Shown here one piece after another: positions 7,233 through 15,290 of a stretch of DNA of 18,360 nt; position 1 is the first letter of the stretch, and each line of letters starts with the position of its first letter. The notes beneath the pieces were generated by a model. That model did not search any database and had not been told where the DNA came from. It worked only from the letters and a program-made list of their open reading frames with translations. The translations under genes were made by a program, and so were the position numbers. The stretch spans positions 1 through 18,360 of the forward strand of contig CAJUBR010000057.1 in assembly GCA_910584695.1 (NCBI GenBank), given 5' to 3'. This stretch comes from an uncultured Lachnospiraceae bacterium (lineage in GTDB: Bacteria; Bacillota; Clostridia; Lachnospirales; Lachnospiraceae).

Positions 7233-8075
7233 ATGCAGAAAACATTAAAAAAATATTTTCCCATCTTCGTGCTTCCTACATTAATAGCATTTGCGATATC
7301 ATTCTTAATTCCGTTTATCATGGGAATCTATTTATCTTTTTGTAAATTTACAACCGTTACAAATGCTCAATTTGTAGGATTTAGCAATTATGCGAAAATA
7401 TTTACAAATTCAGATTTTACGGATGCACTTTGGTTTACTGTAAAGTTTACTGTTGTATCTGTAGTTACAGTTAATGTATTTGCGTTTCTTTTGGCACTTG
7501 CATTAACAAAGTCGATTAAGGGTACTAATATTTTTAGAACGGTATTCTTCATGCCAAACCTGATTGGTGGTATCGTATTAGGTTATATTTGGCAGTTGAT
7601 TATTAATGCAGTATTGTTAAATGCAGGTGTGACGATTGTATCAGATGCCAAGTACGGGTTCTGGGGATTAGTAATCCTTATGAACTGGCAGTTAATTGGT
7701 TATATGATGGTTATTTACATTGCCGGTATCCAGAATATATCTCCGGATATTATTGAGGCAGCAAGAATTGATGGGGCTAATAAATTCCAGATTCTTGGAA
7801 AAATTACCATTCCATTGGTTATGCCATCCGTTACAATCTGTCTTTTCCTGACACTTACAAATTCGTTCAAATTGTTTGACCAGAACTTAGCACTTACTGC
7901 CGGAAATCCAGGCAAGCAGACCAGAATGTTAGCGTTGGATATCTATCAGACCTTCTATGGACGAGTAGGATGGGCAGGTGTAGGTCAGGCTAAGGCAGTT
8001 ATATTCTTTATTATGGTAGCTGTAGTTGCATTAGTACAGCTATACTTTACGCGCAGTAAGGAGGTAGAGAATTAA
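7233..8075 (+). CDS. Sugar ABC transporter permease, MalF type
   Basis: Integral membrane subunit (280 aa) with about six membrane segments, the first at about residues 11-35. The cytoplasmic EAA loop that docks the ATPase is at about residues 175-194 (EAARIDGANKFQILGKITIP). It lacks the long extra periplasmic loop of E. coli MalF, as usual for Gram-positive members. GAGAGGAGG at 7219-7227 precedes the ATG. Its stop overlaps the start of the next permease by one base (TAATG). Confidence 0.9.
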   Translation: MQKTLKKYFPIFVLPTLIAFAISFLIPFIMGIYLSFCKFTTVTNAQFVGFSNYAKIFTNSDFTDALWFTVKFTVVSVVTVNVFAFLLALALTKSIKGTNIFRTVFFMPNLIGGIVLGYIWQLIINAVLLNAGVTIVSDAKYGFWGLVILMNWQLIGYMMVIYIAGIQNISPDIIEAARIDGANKFQILGKITIPLVMPSVTICLFLTLTNSFKLFDQNLALTAGNPGKQTRMLALDIYQTFYGRVGWAGVGQAKAVIFFIMVAVVALVQLYFTRSKEVEN

Positions 8076-8944
8076 TGAGTAAACCAAAAGCTATGAAAGA
8101 AGACAGTTTTAACGAATTGTCGCCAGGAGCCAGCCTGGCTCTGACAATTGGTATTGGTATTTTGGCAGTAATTTTCCTTTGTCCGATTCTGATTGTATTT
8201 ATGAACTCCTTTAAGAGTAAGTTATTTATTAGTAACGAGCCATTTGCTCTTCCGGGTGGAGAAAAATTTGTTGGAATTGAAAATTATATTGGGGGTATTC
8301 AGAAGACAGGTTTCATATCTGCATTTGGATATTCTCTATTTATCACTTTGTGTTCTGTAGCTGTTATTATTCTTTGTACCTCTATGACAGCATGGTTTAT
8401 TACCAGAGTGAAGAACAAATTCAATTCTATACTGTATTTTGTTTTTGTATTTGCAATGATTGTACCATTCCAGATGGTTATGTTTACCATGTCGAAAATA
8501 GCAAATATGATTCATTTGGATAATCCGGTCGGAATTATTGTCCTATATCTCGGATTTGGAGCCGGACAGGCGGTATTTATGTTCTGTGGATTTGTAAAAG
8601 CGATTCCAATGGAGATTGAAGAAGCCGCCATGATTGATGGATGTAATCCATTACAGACTTTCTTTCGGGTAGTATTTCCAATGCTAAAGCCGACAGTTAT
8701 TACCATTGCTATTTTGCAGGCAATGTGGATTTGGAATGATTACCTGCTTCCGTATCTGGTAATTGGTAGTGATTATAAAACAATCCCGATTGCGGTTCAG
8801 TATTTAAGAGGCGGTTATGGTTCCGTTGATATGGGTGCTATGATGGCAATGCTTGTATTAGCAATCTTACCGATTATTATCTTCTATTTGATATGCCAGA
8901 AGCATATTATCAGAGGTGTTGCAGCCGGAGCTGTAAAGGGTTGA
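8075..8944 (+). CDS. Sugar ABC transporter permease, MalG type
   Basis: Second membrane subunit (289 aa), forming a heterodimer with the preceding permease. About six membrane segments are visible, and the EAA loop is at about residues 182-203 (EEAAMIDGCNPLQTFFRVVFP). Translation is probably coupled to the upstream gene: the ATG shares a base with its TAA, and AAGGAGG (8058-8064) lies inside the upstream gene. No ATPase gene follows, so the pair must use an ATPase encoded elsewhere (MsmK/MalK-like), which is common in this kind of organism. Confidence 0.9.
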   Translation: MSKPKAMKEDSFNELSPGASLALTIGIGILAVIFLCPILIVFMNSFKSKLFISNEPFALPGGEKFVGIENYIGGIQKTGFISAFGYSLFITLCSVAVIILCTSMTAWFITRVKNKFNSILYFVFVFAMIVPFQMVMFTMSKIANMIHLDNPVGIIVLYLGFGAGQAVFMFCGFVKAIPMEIEEAAMIDGCNPLQTFFRVVFPMLKPTVITIAILQAMWIWNDYLLPYLVIGSDYKTIPIAVQYLRGGYGSVDMGAMMAMLVLAILPIIIFYLICQKHIIRGVAAGAVKG

Positions 8945-9031
8945 TTTCTGCAAGGGACGAAAGTTACACTTGTGGGTTAGTGTGTGCTGATGGCACAGAT
9001 TTAACACTGCTTGATGCAGAACAGAATAGAG

Positions 9032-9070
9032 ACCGTATACCCCGCTGTTTAGGAGGGGTATACGGTTTTA
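9032..9070 (+). terminator. Strong intrinsic terminator after the permease genes
   Basis: ACCGTATACCCC (9032-9043) pairs perfectly with GGGGTATACGGT (9055-9066), a 12-bp stem with an 11-base loop followed by TTTT. It lies between the permease genes and malQ, leaving only about 38 bases before the malQ start. The 87 bases before it (8945-9031) hold no gene; a weaker TGTGC/GCACA hairpin is visible near 8981-8996. Confidence 0.85.
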
Positions 9071-9107
9071 CAGAATAATTGACTGCAATAGAAAAAGGAG
9101 AGAATAT

Positions 9108-10589
9108 ATGAGAGCATGTGGAATATTGCTGCCGGTAACGAGCCTTCCGTCACCGTATGGAATTGGATGTTTCTCGAAAGAGGCGTATGAATTTGTAGAT
9201 TGCTTGGAAAAGGCGGGGCAGAAATACTGGCAGATACTTCCACTGGGACCGACAGGTTATGGGGATTCTCCCTACCAGTCATTCTCAACGTTTGCTGGTA
9301 ATCCTTATATGATTGATCTGACTACTTTGTTTGAAGAGGGATTGCTTACACAGGAGGAGTGTGCTGTCTGCGATTTTGGCAGTGATCCTGCTTGTGTGGA
9401 TTATGGGAAGATATATTTACACAGAAACGAATTGCTTTATAAAGCATATTCCAGAAGTAAAATAGAGGAAAATGCCGAATTTAAGACATTTTGTGAAGAA
9501 AATAAAGAATGGCTTCATGATTATGCGATGTATAGGGCAATTAAATCCCGATTCGGAGAAAAAGGTTGGAATGAGTGGGATGATGATATTAGGGTGAGAA
9601 ATCCGAAAGCCTTAACATATTATGAAGAGAAGTGTAAAGACGAAATTCTTTATCAGAAGTATCTTCAGTATGAATTTAGTAAACAGTGGAAGAAATTAAA
9701 AGGTTATGCAAATAAAAAGGGCATTGAGATTATAGGAGATGTTCCGATTTATGTAGCATTTGATAGTGCTGACAGTTGGGCACATCCGGAATTGTTTCAG
9801 TTTGATGATAACAATACACCGATTGAAGTGTCAGGATGTCCGCCGGATGGATTTTCTGCAACGGGACAGTTGTGGGGAAATCCTTTATATGATTGGGAAT
9901 ATCATAAGAAAACGGATTATGCATGGTGGATTAGCAGGATTGCGTATTCTGGAACTCTTTATGACATTGTAAGAATTGACCATTTTCGTGGATTTGATGA
10001 ATATTATGCAATTCCCTATGGAGATGCAACAGCTGAGAACGGCAGATGGAAGCAAGGTCCTGGATATGATATTTTTAGAGCAATTAAAGAAAAAATGGGT
10101 TCTATGAAGATTATTGCGGAAGATTTAGGGTATCTGACGGATTCTGTGATAGAACTGGTAAAGAAAACAGGATATCCGGGTATGAAGATTATACAGTTTG
10201 CTTTTGATTCCAGAGAATCCGGTGATTATCATCCGTATAATTATGGAAAAAATAGTATTGTATATACCGGTACACATGATAATAATACGATTTGCGGATG
10301 GTATGAGGGGTTAAGCAAAGAAGACCGTCAGATGGCACTAGAATATTTAGGAAGAGAGAGCCTTGACGATAATGAAATTGCATGGGCTTTTATCCGGCTT
10401 GCACAATCTACAACGGCGGATACCTGTATCATTCCGTTACAGGATTATTTAGGATTAGGTAAAGAAGCAAGGCTGAATACGCCTTCCGTTCTCGGAGGAA
10501 ACTGGGAGTGGAGATCTTTACCCAATGATTTTAATGATGCATTAGTGAAACGGATTCGCAAAATGTGTGAAATCTATGGTAGAGTGTAG
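9108..10589 (+). CDS. malQ: 4-alpha-glucanotransferase (amylomaltase, GH77)
   Basis: Cytosolic enzyme (493 aa) that transfers alpha-1,4-glucan segments between maltodextrins and releases glucose, processing sugar imported by the transporter upstream. GH77 landmarks appear in order: PLGPTGYGDSPYQSFSTFAGNP, GDVPIYVAFDSADSW, GCPPDGFSATGQLWGNP, nucleophile Asp291 in RIDHFRG, acid/base Glu338 in AEDLG, and Asp391 in THDNN. The spacing matches bacterial amylomaltases, which have a similar length. AAAGGAGAG lies about 8 bases before the ATG. The strong terminator at 9032-9070 leaves little room for its own promoter, so expression probably depends on readthrough or on a promoter I cannot see. Confidence 0.96.
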   Translation: MRACGILLPVTSLPSPYGIGCFSKEAYEFVDCLEKAGQKYWQILPLGPTGYGDSPYQSFSTFAGNPYMIDLTTLFEEGLLTQEECAVCDFGSDPACVDYGKIYLHRNELLYKAYSRSKIEENAEFKTFCEENKEWLHDYAMYRAIKSRFGEKGWNEWDDDIRVRNPKALTYYEEKCKDEILYQKYLQYEFSKQWKKLKGYANKKGIEIIGDVPIYVAFDSADSWAHPELFQFDDNNTPIEVSGCPPDGFSATGQLWGNPLYDWEYHKKTDYAWWISRIAYSGTLYDIVRIDHFRGFDEYYAIPYGDATAENGRWKQGPGYDIFRAIKEKMGSMKIIAEDLGYLTDSVIELVKKTGYPGMKIIQFAFDSRESGDYHPYNYGKNSIVYTGTHDNNTICGWYEGLSKEDRQMALEYLGRESLDDNEIAWAFIRLAQSTTADTCIIPLQDYLGLGKEARLNTPSVLGGNWEWRSLPNDFNDALVKRIRKMCEIYGRV

Positions 10590-10623
10590 AACTGCGTTCC
10601 AGAAAGAATTGTAGGGAGAAGTG

Positions 10624-10700
10624 ATATCCCGCAGCGAGTCGTTGAGGCATCAAGCTTAAAACACGGCAGTGCTGCGGGATATTTGGTTTACCGTGCTTGA
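10624..10700 (+). promoter_or_regulatory. Two overlapping hairpins between malQ and the LacI-family gene
   Basis: Hairpin A pairs ATATCCCGCAGC (10624-10635) with GCTGCGGGATAT (10671-10682), a perfect 12-bp stem with a 35-base loop, followed by TTGGTTT. Hairpin B pairs TCAAG (10650-10654) plus CACGG (10662-10666) with CCGTGCTTGA (10691-10700), with a 7-base bulge. B encloses the 3' arm of A and its 5' arm lies in A's loop, so the two are mutually exclusive or form a pseudoknot. A may be a weak terminator of malQ. A switching role is inference. I see no convincing promoter between here and the regulator. Confidence 0.5.
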
Positions 10701-10743
10701 TTTGTTGCATGCGGGAATAAATGCACTATAAAGGACAATAGTT

Positions 10744-11799
10744 ATGAGTACAATCACAATAAAAGATATTGCAGAAAAATGTGGAGTTGGTGTCAGCACC
10801 GTATCCCGGGCGATTAATAACCATCCTGATATTAATCCGCAGACCAAGAATATGGTTATGAGGACAATAGCAGAGTACAATTATGTACCCAATAATAGTG
10901 CCCGTAACTTAAAAAGAACTGCGTCAAAGACAATTGCCATTTTAGTAAAAGCAATCGATAATTCATTTTTTGCTGAAATGATACGGATTATGGAACGTGA
11001 AATTAACAAGGAAAAATATTCGTTTTTCCTGCATCATATTGATGAGGAGGAAGATGAGTTTGAAGTGGCGGTTGAACTGATTAAAGAAAAACGTTTGAAG
11101 GGAATTGTCTTCCTTGGAGGATATGCAGATAGAACGGAAGAGATGTTAAGAAGAGTTACGGTTCCGTTCGTTATGAGTACAGTCGGAAGTAAAAAATGGC
11201 CATCGGATGTTTTATGTTCTTATATGGCAGTAGATGATGAAAAGGAAAGCTATAAGGTGGCCGATTATCTTTGCAAACAGGGGCATAAACGAATTGCAAT
11301 ACTGGCAGCTCTTAAAATGGATGAGGGAATGGGACATCAAAGACTAGAAGGATACAAAAAGGCGTTAAAAGATAACAAAGTGGAAATAGAGGAAGAATTG
11401 ATCTGCTATATGAAAGAGGATATTCAAACTTTTTCTATGGAAAACGGATATACAGTAATGAAGGAACTTCTGAAATCGGGTAAAGAATTTACAGCAGTTT
11501 ATGCGATATCAGATATGATGGCGATTGGTGCCTGTAAGGCAATCTTTGAGGCAGGGAAGAAGATTCCGGAGGATTATTCGGTGGCTGGTTTTGATGGTCT
11601 TGGGTATACTTATTATTATGAACCTTCTATCACAACTTTAAAGCAGCCGGTAAAGGAGATAGCAGAAGAATCCATTCATGCTTTGTTTTATATGATAAAT
11701 AAAAAGAAGCCCGTACCGGGAAAGATATTTGAAGGAATATTATTAGAAAGGGAGTCTACACGGAGTATAGATGAAAAAACAGTGTTTAACAAAACATAA
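10744..11799 (+). CDS. LacI-family transcriptional regulator (MalR-like)
   Basis: DNA-binding repressor (351 aa). The N-terminal helix-turn-helix (residues 5-26, TIKDIAEKCGVGVSTVSRAINN) is the canonical LacI signature, and the hinge is near residues 50-62 (VPNNSARNLKRTA). The periplasmic-binding-protein-like effector domain runs from about 66 to 340 and includes AVYAISDMMAIGACKAIFEAGKKIPEDYSVAGFDG. AAGGA (10731-10735) sets the start. It probably binds the palindrome at 5632-5647 and responds to maltose or maltodextrin; this follows from its position in the locus and is not proven. No copy of that palindrome precedes its own gene, so direct autorepression by the same site is not indicated. Confidence 0.92.
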   Translation: MSTITIKDIAEKCGVGVSTVSRAINNHPDINPQTKNMVMRTIAEYNYVPNNSARNLKRTASKTIAILVKAIDNSFFAEMIRIMEREINKEKYSFFLHHIDEEEDEFEVAVELIKEKRLKGIVFLGGYADRTEEMLRRVTVPFVMSTVGSKKWPSDVLCSYMAVDDEKESYKVADYLCKQGHKRIAILAALKMDEGMGHQRLEGYKKALKDNKVEIEEELICYMKEDIQTFSMENGYTVMKELLKSGKEFTAVYAISDMMAIGACKAIFEAGKKIPEDYSVAGFDGLGYTYYYEPSITTLKQPVKEIAEESIHALFYMINKKKPVPGKIFEGILLERESTRSIDEKTVFNKT

Positions 11800-11880
11800 T
11801 TTAGAATTAACAGTTTAGTTTTTCGTTAAAATTACAGACCGATGCAGTTTTTATTTACCTTTGTATATGTGAAGGCAAGT

Positions 11881-11937
11881 CGCCACTATTAGCGGTATTA
11901 TATCATACCAGGTAGTGGCGGCTATTCTTTTTTTCTC
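11881..11937 (+). terminator. Intrinsic terminator of the LacI-family gene
   Basis: CGCCACTA (11881-11888) pairs with TAGTGGCG (11913-11920). Inside, GGTAT (11894-11898) pairs with ATACC (11905-11909), giving a two-part stem. It is followed by TATTCTTTTTTTC. It closes the maltodextrin locus. Confidence 0.85.
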
Positions 11938-12066
11938 GTAAATCTGATAAATCAAATTGGTAAGGGTTACACAATGAACATTTGTATCTGAATGAAATCC
12001 TAATATGTAATATACATTATATCGACCTCCGCTTTTCCGTCTGGAGGGCTTTTATCTCTTTGAAAA
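11938..12066. other. Non-coding spacer with small inverted repeats
   Basis: No gene is supported here. ATGTA-ata-TACAT (12005-12017) is a small palindrome. CCTCC (12026-12030) can pair with GGAGG (12043-12047) just before CTTTTATC, a weak terminator-like hairpin of only 5 bp. The hairpin may be a leftover terminator or protect the promoter region that follows. Confidence 0.35.
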
Positions 12067-12128
12067 ATACTATATATTGACAAACAATACGGTATAGTAT
12101 ATTATGAAACATGGTATTAAATACTATA
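12067..12128. promoter_or_regulatory. Three copies of an 8-bp motif around the 12166 gene promoter
   Basis: ATACTATA occurs at 12067-12074 (just upstream of the -35) and at 12121-12128 (about +10). Its exact inverse, TATAGTAT, lies at 12093-12100 in the spacer and touches the -10. Copies 1 and 2 form a widely spaced inverted repeat, as do copies 2 and 3. The layout looks like a repressor site set. No regulator gene is adjacent, and AT-rich DNA gives such matches by chance more often than GC-rich DNA. Confidence 0.45.
12077..12105 (+). promoter_or_regulatory. Promoter of the flavoprotein gene at 12166
   Basis: A perfect -35 TTGACA (12077-12082) and -10 TATTAT (12100-12105) are separated by 17 bp. 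The start site would be near 12112, giving a leader of about 54 bases with GGAGG at 12151-12155. Confidence 0.8.
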
Positions 12129-12165
12129 TGTGAATGTGAAAGTTATTTTAGGAGGAATAGATATT

Positions 12166-13227
12166 ATGTATCAGCCGATGACGATTGGAAATCATATAGT
12201 TCCTGTTCCCATTGTACAGGGTGGAATGGGTGTAGGAATCAGTTTAGAAAAATTAGCATCTGCGGTTGCCAGATGCGGAGGTGTGGGTATTTTATCTGCA
12301 GCACAGATTGGATATCGGGAAGAAGATTATGAGGAACATCCATTGCAGGCTAATCTGTCTGCTGTCGGGAAATATATTAAAAAAGCAAAAGAGATGGCCG
12401 GGGGAAAGGGAATGATAGGGATTAATATTATGGTGGCTACCCGGTATTACGAAGAGTACGTGAAGGCTGCTGTAAGGGCAGAGGCAGACTTGATTGTTTC
12501 GGGTGCGGGTTTGCCGGTGAACCTTCCGGAATTTACAAAGGAAACCAATGTAAAGATTGCTCCGATTGTGTCTAGTGTAAAGGCGGCAAACGTTATTCTG
12601 AAAATGTGGGATAAAAAGTACAATACAACAGCGGATATGGTTGTCATTGAAGGTCCAGAAGCGGGAGGGCATCTTGGGTTTAAAAAGGAGGAGGTTAGTA
12701 CCTGTTCCAGGGAAGATTATTCTAACGAGATTAAAAAGATAATAGAAGTAATAAAGGAATACGGAGAAAAATATGCAAAAAAAATAGCAGTTGTTGCAGG
12801 AGGCGGTATTTACACCAGAGAGGATGCACATAATATGATGGAACTGGGAGTGGATGGAATTCAGGTTGCCACCCGTTTTGTGACAACAAAAGAGTGTGAT
12901 GCAGATATGGCATATAAAGAAAGCTATCTCCGTGCCTCAAAACAGGATATTGTTATTATTGACAGTCCGGTGGGTATGCCGGGCCGGGCAATCAATAATT
13001 CATTTTTAAAAGAATTAAAAATGAAAAAACAGCCGGTTTCTAAGTGTTATCAATGTATTAAGGGATGTAATGGAAAAGATAATCCGTATTGTATCAGTAA
13101 AGCACTGGTAAATGCGGTAAAAGGTAATGTGGAAGAGGGGTTAATATTTTGCGGGGCAGGTGCTTATAAAGCAGATAAAATTGAAACGGTAGAAGAGGTA
13201 ATACAGGATTTACTCAAAGGAATGTGA
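12166..13227 (+). CDS. Nitronate monooxygenase / enoyl-ACP reductase II-like FMN protein
   Basis: TIM-barrel FMN flavoprotein (353 aa). PIVQGGMGVGIS (residues 15-26), GINIMVA, SGAGLP (113-117), EGPEAGGHLG with His169, VVAGGGIYT (209-217) and GVDGIQVATRFV are typical of the NMO/FabK family. Such proteins either oxidise alkyl nitronates or reduce enoyl-ACP; sequence alone does not separate these. No fatty-acid synthesis genes are adjacent, which argues mildly against FabK. The C-terminal segment has four closely set cysteines (294, 297, 301, 309; C-x2-C-x3-C-x7-C), a feature I associate with clostridial NMO-like proteins, possibly metal binding. The ATG at 12166 is preferred over GTG 12130 because GGAGG lies at 12151-12155. 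Confidence 0.85.
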   Translation: MYQPMTIGNHIVPVPIVQGGMGVGISLEKLASAVARCGGVGILSAAQIGYREEDYEEHPLQANLSAVGKYIKKAKEMAGGKGMIGINIMVATRYYEEYVKAAVRAEADLIVSGAGLPVNLPEFTKETNVKIAPIVSSVKAANVILKMWDKKYNTTADMVVIEGPEAGGHLGFKKEEVSTCSREDYSNEIKKIIEVIKEYGEKYAKKIAVVAGGGIYTREDAHNMMELGVDGIQVATRFVTTKECDADMAYKESYLRASKQDIVIIDSPVGMPGRAINNSFLKELKMKKQPVSKCYQCIKGCNGKDNPYCISKALVNAVKGNVEEGLIFCGAGAYKADKIETVEEVIQDLLKGM

Positions 13228-13235
13228 ATTAAAAA

Positions 13236-13280
13236 GGGACTGTCACATTAAAAAGGGATTTTAATGCGACAGTCCTATCT
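13236..13280. terminator. Bidirectional terminator between the flavoprotein gene and thrS
   Basis: GGACTGTC (13237-13244) pairs with GACAGTCC (13268-13275), and CATTAAAA (13246-13253) pairs with TTTTAATG (13259-13266). One A-C mismatch gives a 17-position stem with a 5-base loop. TATCTTTTATTTTT follows on the + strand and TTTTT follows on the - strand (13235-13231), so it serves both convergent genes. Confidence 0.9.
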
Positions 13281-13281
13281 T

Positions 13282-15255
13282 TTATTTTTCCATTTGTGTT
13301 AAAGATTTGGTCCGGATTTCGGTACAGATCCGATTTATAAAGGTATCCAGTTCCATGGAACCGAGATCGCCGTCTTCACCGCGCCTGCGGACAGATACGG
13401 TTCTGCTTCCTTCTTCGTTTGCACCGATAACAAGCAGGTAAGGAAGCTTTTCCAGTCTTGCCTCACGGATTTTATAACCAATCTTTTCAGAACGCTCATC
13501 CATTGTGGCAAGAATACCATTTTTCTTGAGCTCAGCAAGAATTTCTTTACCATATGCATGGAATTTTTCGGAAATCGGAAGAATGCGGACCTGTTCCGGT
13601 GCTAACCAGGTTGGAAATGCACCTTCGTATTTTTCAATCAGCCATGCCAGTGTTCTTTCGTAACATCCCATGGAAGTCCGGTGGATAATATATGGACGTT
13701 TTTTCTCTCCGTCTTTGTCAATATAATACATATCAAACCGTTCCGATAGGAACATATCTAACTGGATGGTAATCATGGTATCTTCTTTTCCGTATACATT
13801 CTTTGCCTGGATATCCAGTTTAGGACCGTAGAAGGCAGCCTCACCTTCTTCTTCTGTGTAGTCAATCCCAATTTCGTCTAAAATAACACGCATGGCGTCC
13901 TGTACGTGATCCCAGTCTTCGGCAGTACCGAGATATTTTTCCTTGTCGTTTGGATCCCATTTAGACATGCGGTAGGTGACATCCTCTTCTACTCCTAAAG
14001 TAGTCAGACAATGTTTTGCAAGGGCTACACAGTTTTTAAATTCTTCTTTAATCTGTTCCGGGGTGCAGATTAAGTGTCCTTCTGATATGGTAAATTGGCG
14101 GACTCTGGTTAAACCGTGCATTTCACCGGAATCCTCATTGCGGAATATCGTAGAGGTTTCTCCCATCCGGTACGGAAGGTCGCGATAACTGTGCTGTTTT
14201 GCTTTGTATACAAAATACTGGAACGGGCATGTCATTGGACGCAGGGCTAAAATATCCTGTCCAGAAGCAGAGACGCCATTTTCATCTTCATCGTCGTTTA
14301 AAATAAACATACCGTCTTTGTAATGGTACCAGTGGTCTGACATCTTGTATAAATCGGATTTTGCCATAAGAGGTGTTTTGGTTCTGACATATCCCCATTC
14401 ATTATCCTCTAAGTCTTCAATCCAACGTTGCATGGTCTGGATGATTTTTGCACCCTTTGGCATCATAAGCGGGAGCCCCTGGCCAATAATATCAACAGTG
14501 GTAAATAATTCCAGGTCACGCCCTAATTTGTTGTGGTCACGTTTCTTAATGTTTTCAAGGAATTCAAGACGCTCGTTTAAATCGTCTTTCTTGGTAAAAG
14601 CAGTTCCGTAAATACGGGTCAGCATTTTATTATCTGAATTTCCTCTCCAGTATGCACCAGAAGAAGAGGTAAGTTTAAAGAATTTTACTGGTTTAGTACT
14701 CATTAAGTGAGGACCGGCACACAGGTCTGTAAAATCACCCTGCTCATAGAAGCTTAGTACAGCATCCTCTGGAAGATCATGAATTAACTCCACCTTATAA
14801 GGCTCGTTTTTGTCTTCCATAAGCTTAATGGCTTCTGCACGGGGGAGAGTATAGCTTTTGATCGGAATATTTTCTTTTACAATTTTTTTCATTTCTGCTT
14901 CGATTTTATCCAGTTCTTCCCGTCCTAAAGAGGGCATATCAAAATCATAGTAAAAGCCTTCGTCGATTGCCGGACCAATGGTACATTTTGCGTCCGGATA
15001 CAGTCTTTTTACTGCCTGTGCCAAAATATGGGCGGCGGTATGACGGAATGCTTTTTTACCAGATTCATCATCAAAGGTTAAAATATTAAGGGTACAATCT
15101 TTTTCTATAACGGTACGCAGATCTACCACTTTTCCGTCTACTTCACCGGCACATGCTGCCCGGGCAAGACCTTCACTGATATCCTTTGCGATATCAAAAA
15201 TACTGGTTGCATTTTCATACTCTTTGAAAGAGCCATCTTTTAAAGTAATTTTCAT
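13282..15255 (-). CDS. thrS: Threonyl-tRNA synthetase
   Basis: Cytosolic class II synthetase (657 aa) charging tRNA-Thr. The TGS domain covers about residues 1-60. The editing (SAD) domain starts at about 67 with HxxxH (H72, H76) and includes DLCAGPHL. The catalytic core has the zinc-ligand Cys343 in MTCPF, motif 2 around FRNEDSGEMHGLTRVRQFTISEGH and motif 3 MGCYERTLAWLIEKYEG. The anticodon-binding domain begins near WLAPEQVRILPIS. The length fits bacterial ThrRS. AAAGGAGA lies about 12 bases upstream of ATG. It is the last gene of a T-box-controlled transcript, 35 bases after a small membrane-protein gene, with no terminator between. Confidence 0.97.
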   Translation of the reverse strand: MKITLKDGSFKEYENATSIFDIAKDISEGLARAACAGEVDGKVVDLRTVIEKDCTLNILTFDDESGKKAFRHTAAHILAQAVKRLYPDAKCTIGPAIDEGFYYDFDMPSLGREELDKIEAEMKKIVKENIPIKSYTLPRAEAIKLMEDKNEPYKVELIHDLPEDAVLSFYEQGDFTDLCAGPHLMSTKPVKFFKLTSSSGAYWRGNSDNKMLTRIYGTAFTKKDDLNERLEFLENIKKRDHNKLGRDLELFTTVDIIGQGLPLMMPKGAKIIQTMQRWIEDLEDNEWGYVRTKTPLMAKSDLYKMSDHWYHYKDGMFILNDDEDENGVSASGQDILALRPMTCPFQYFVYKAKQHSYRDLPYRMGETSTIFRNEDSGEMHGLTRVRQFTISEGHLICTPEQIKEEFKNCVALAKHCLTTLGVEEDVTYRMSKWDPNDKEKYLGTAEDWDHVQDAMRVILDEIGIDYTEEEGEAAFYGPKLDIQAKNVYGKEDTMITIQLDMFLSERFDMYYIDKDGEKKRPYIIHRTSMGCYERTLAWLIEKYEGAFPTWLAPEQVRILPISEKFHAYGKEILAELKKNGILATMDERSEKIGYKIREARLEKLPYLLVIGANEEGSRTVSVRRRGEDGDLGSMELDTFINRICTEIRTKSLTQMEK

Positions 15256-15290
15256 GATTGTAACAATCTCCTTTTTAGTGTTATCTTAGA

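Noticed and set aside
10705..10732. Promoter-like TTGCAT / TATAAA pair before the LacI-family gene
   Set aside because: The spacing is 16 bp, but the start site would fall after the ribosome binding site AAGGA (10731-10735), giving a messenger without it.
12130..12165. GTG start at 12130 for the flavoprotein gene
   Set aside because: The extension would translate through the ribosome binding site GGAGG of the better ATG at 12166, and family members begin close to the PIVQGGM motif.
12111..12332. A 73-codon + strand frame starting at ATG 12111
   Set aside because: It lies at the predicted transcription start without a ribosome binding site and overlaps the flavoprotein gene in another frame, with Cys-rich nonsense composition.
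12292..12831. A long (179-codon) - strand frame antisense to the flavoprotein gene
   Set aside because: The + strand frame has clear family motifs, and the antisense translation is Cys/Phe/His-rich with no recognisable domain.
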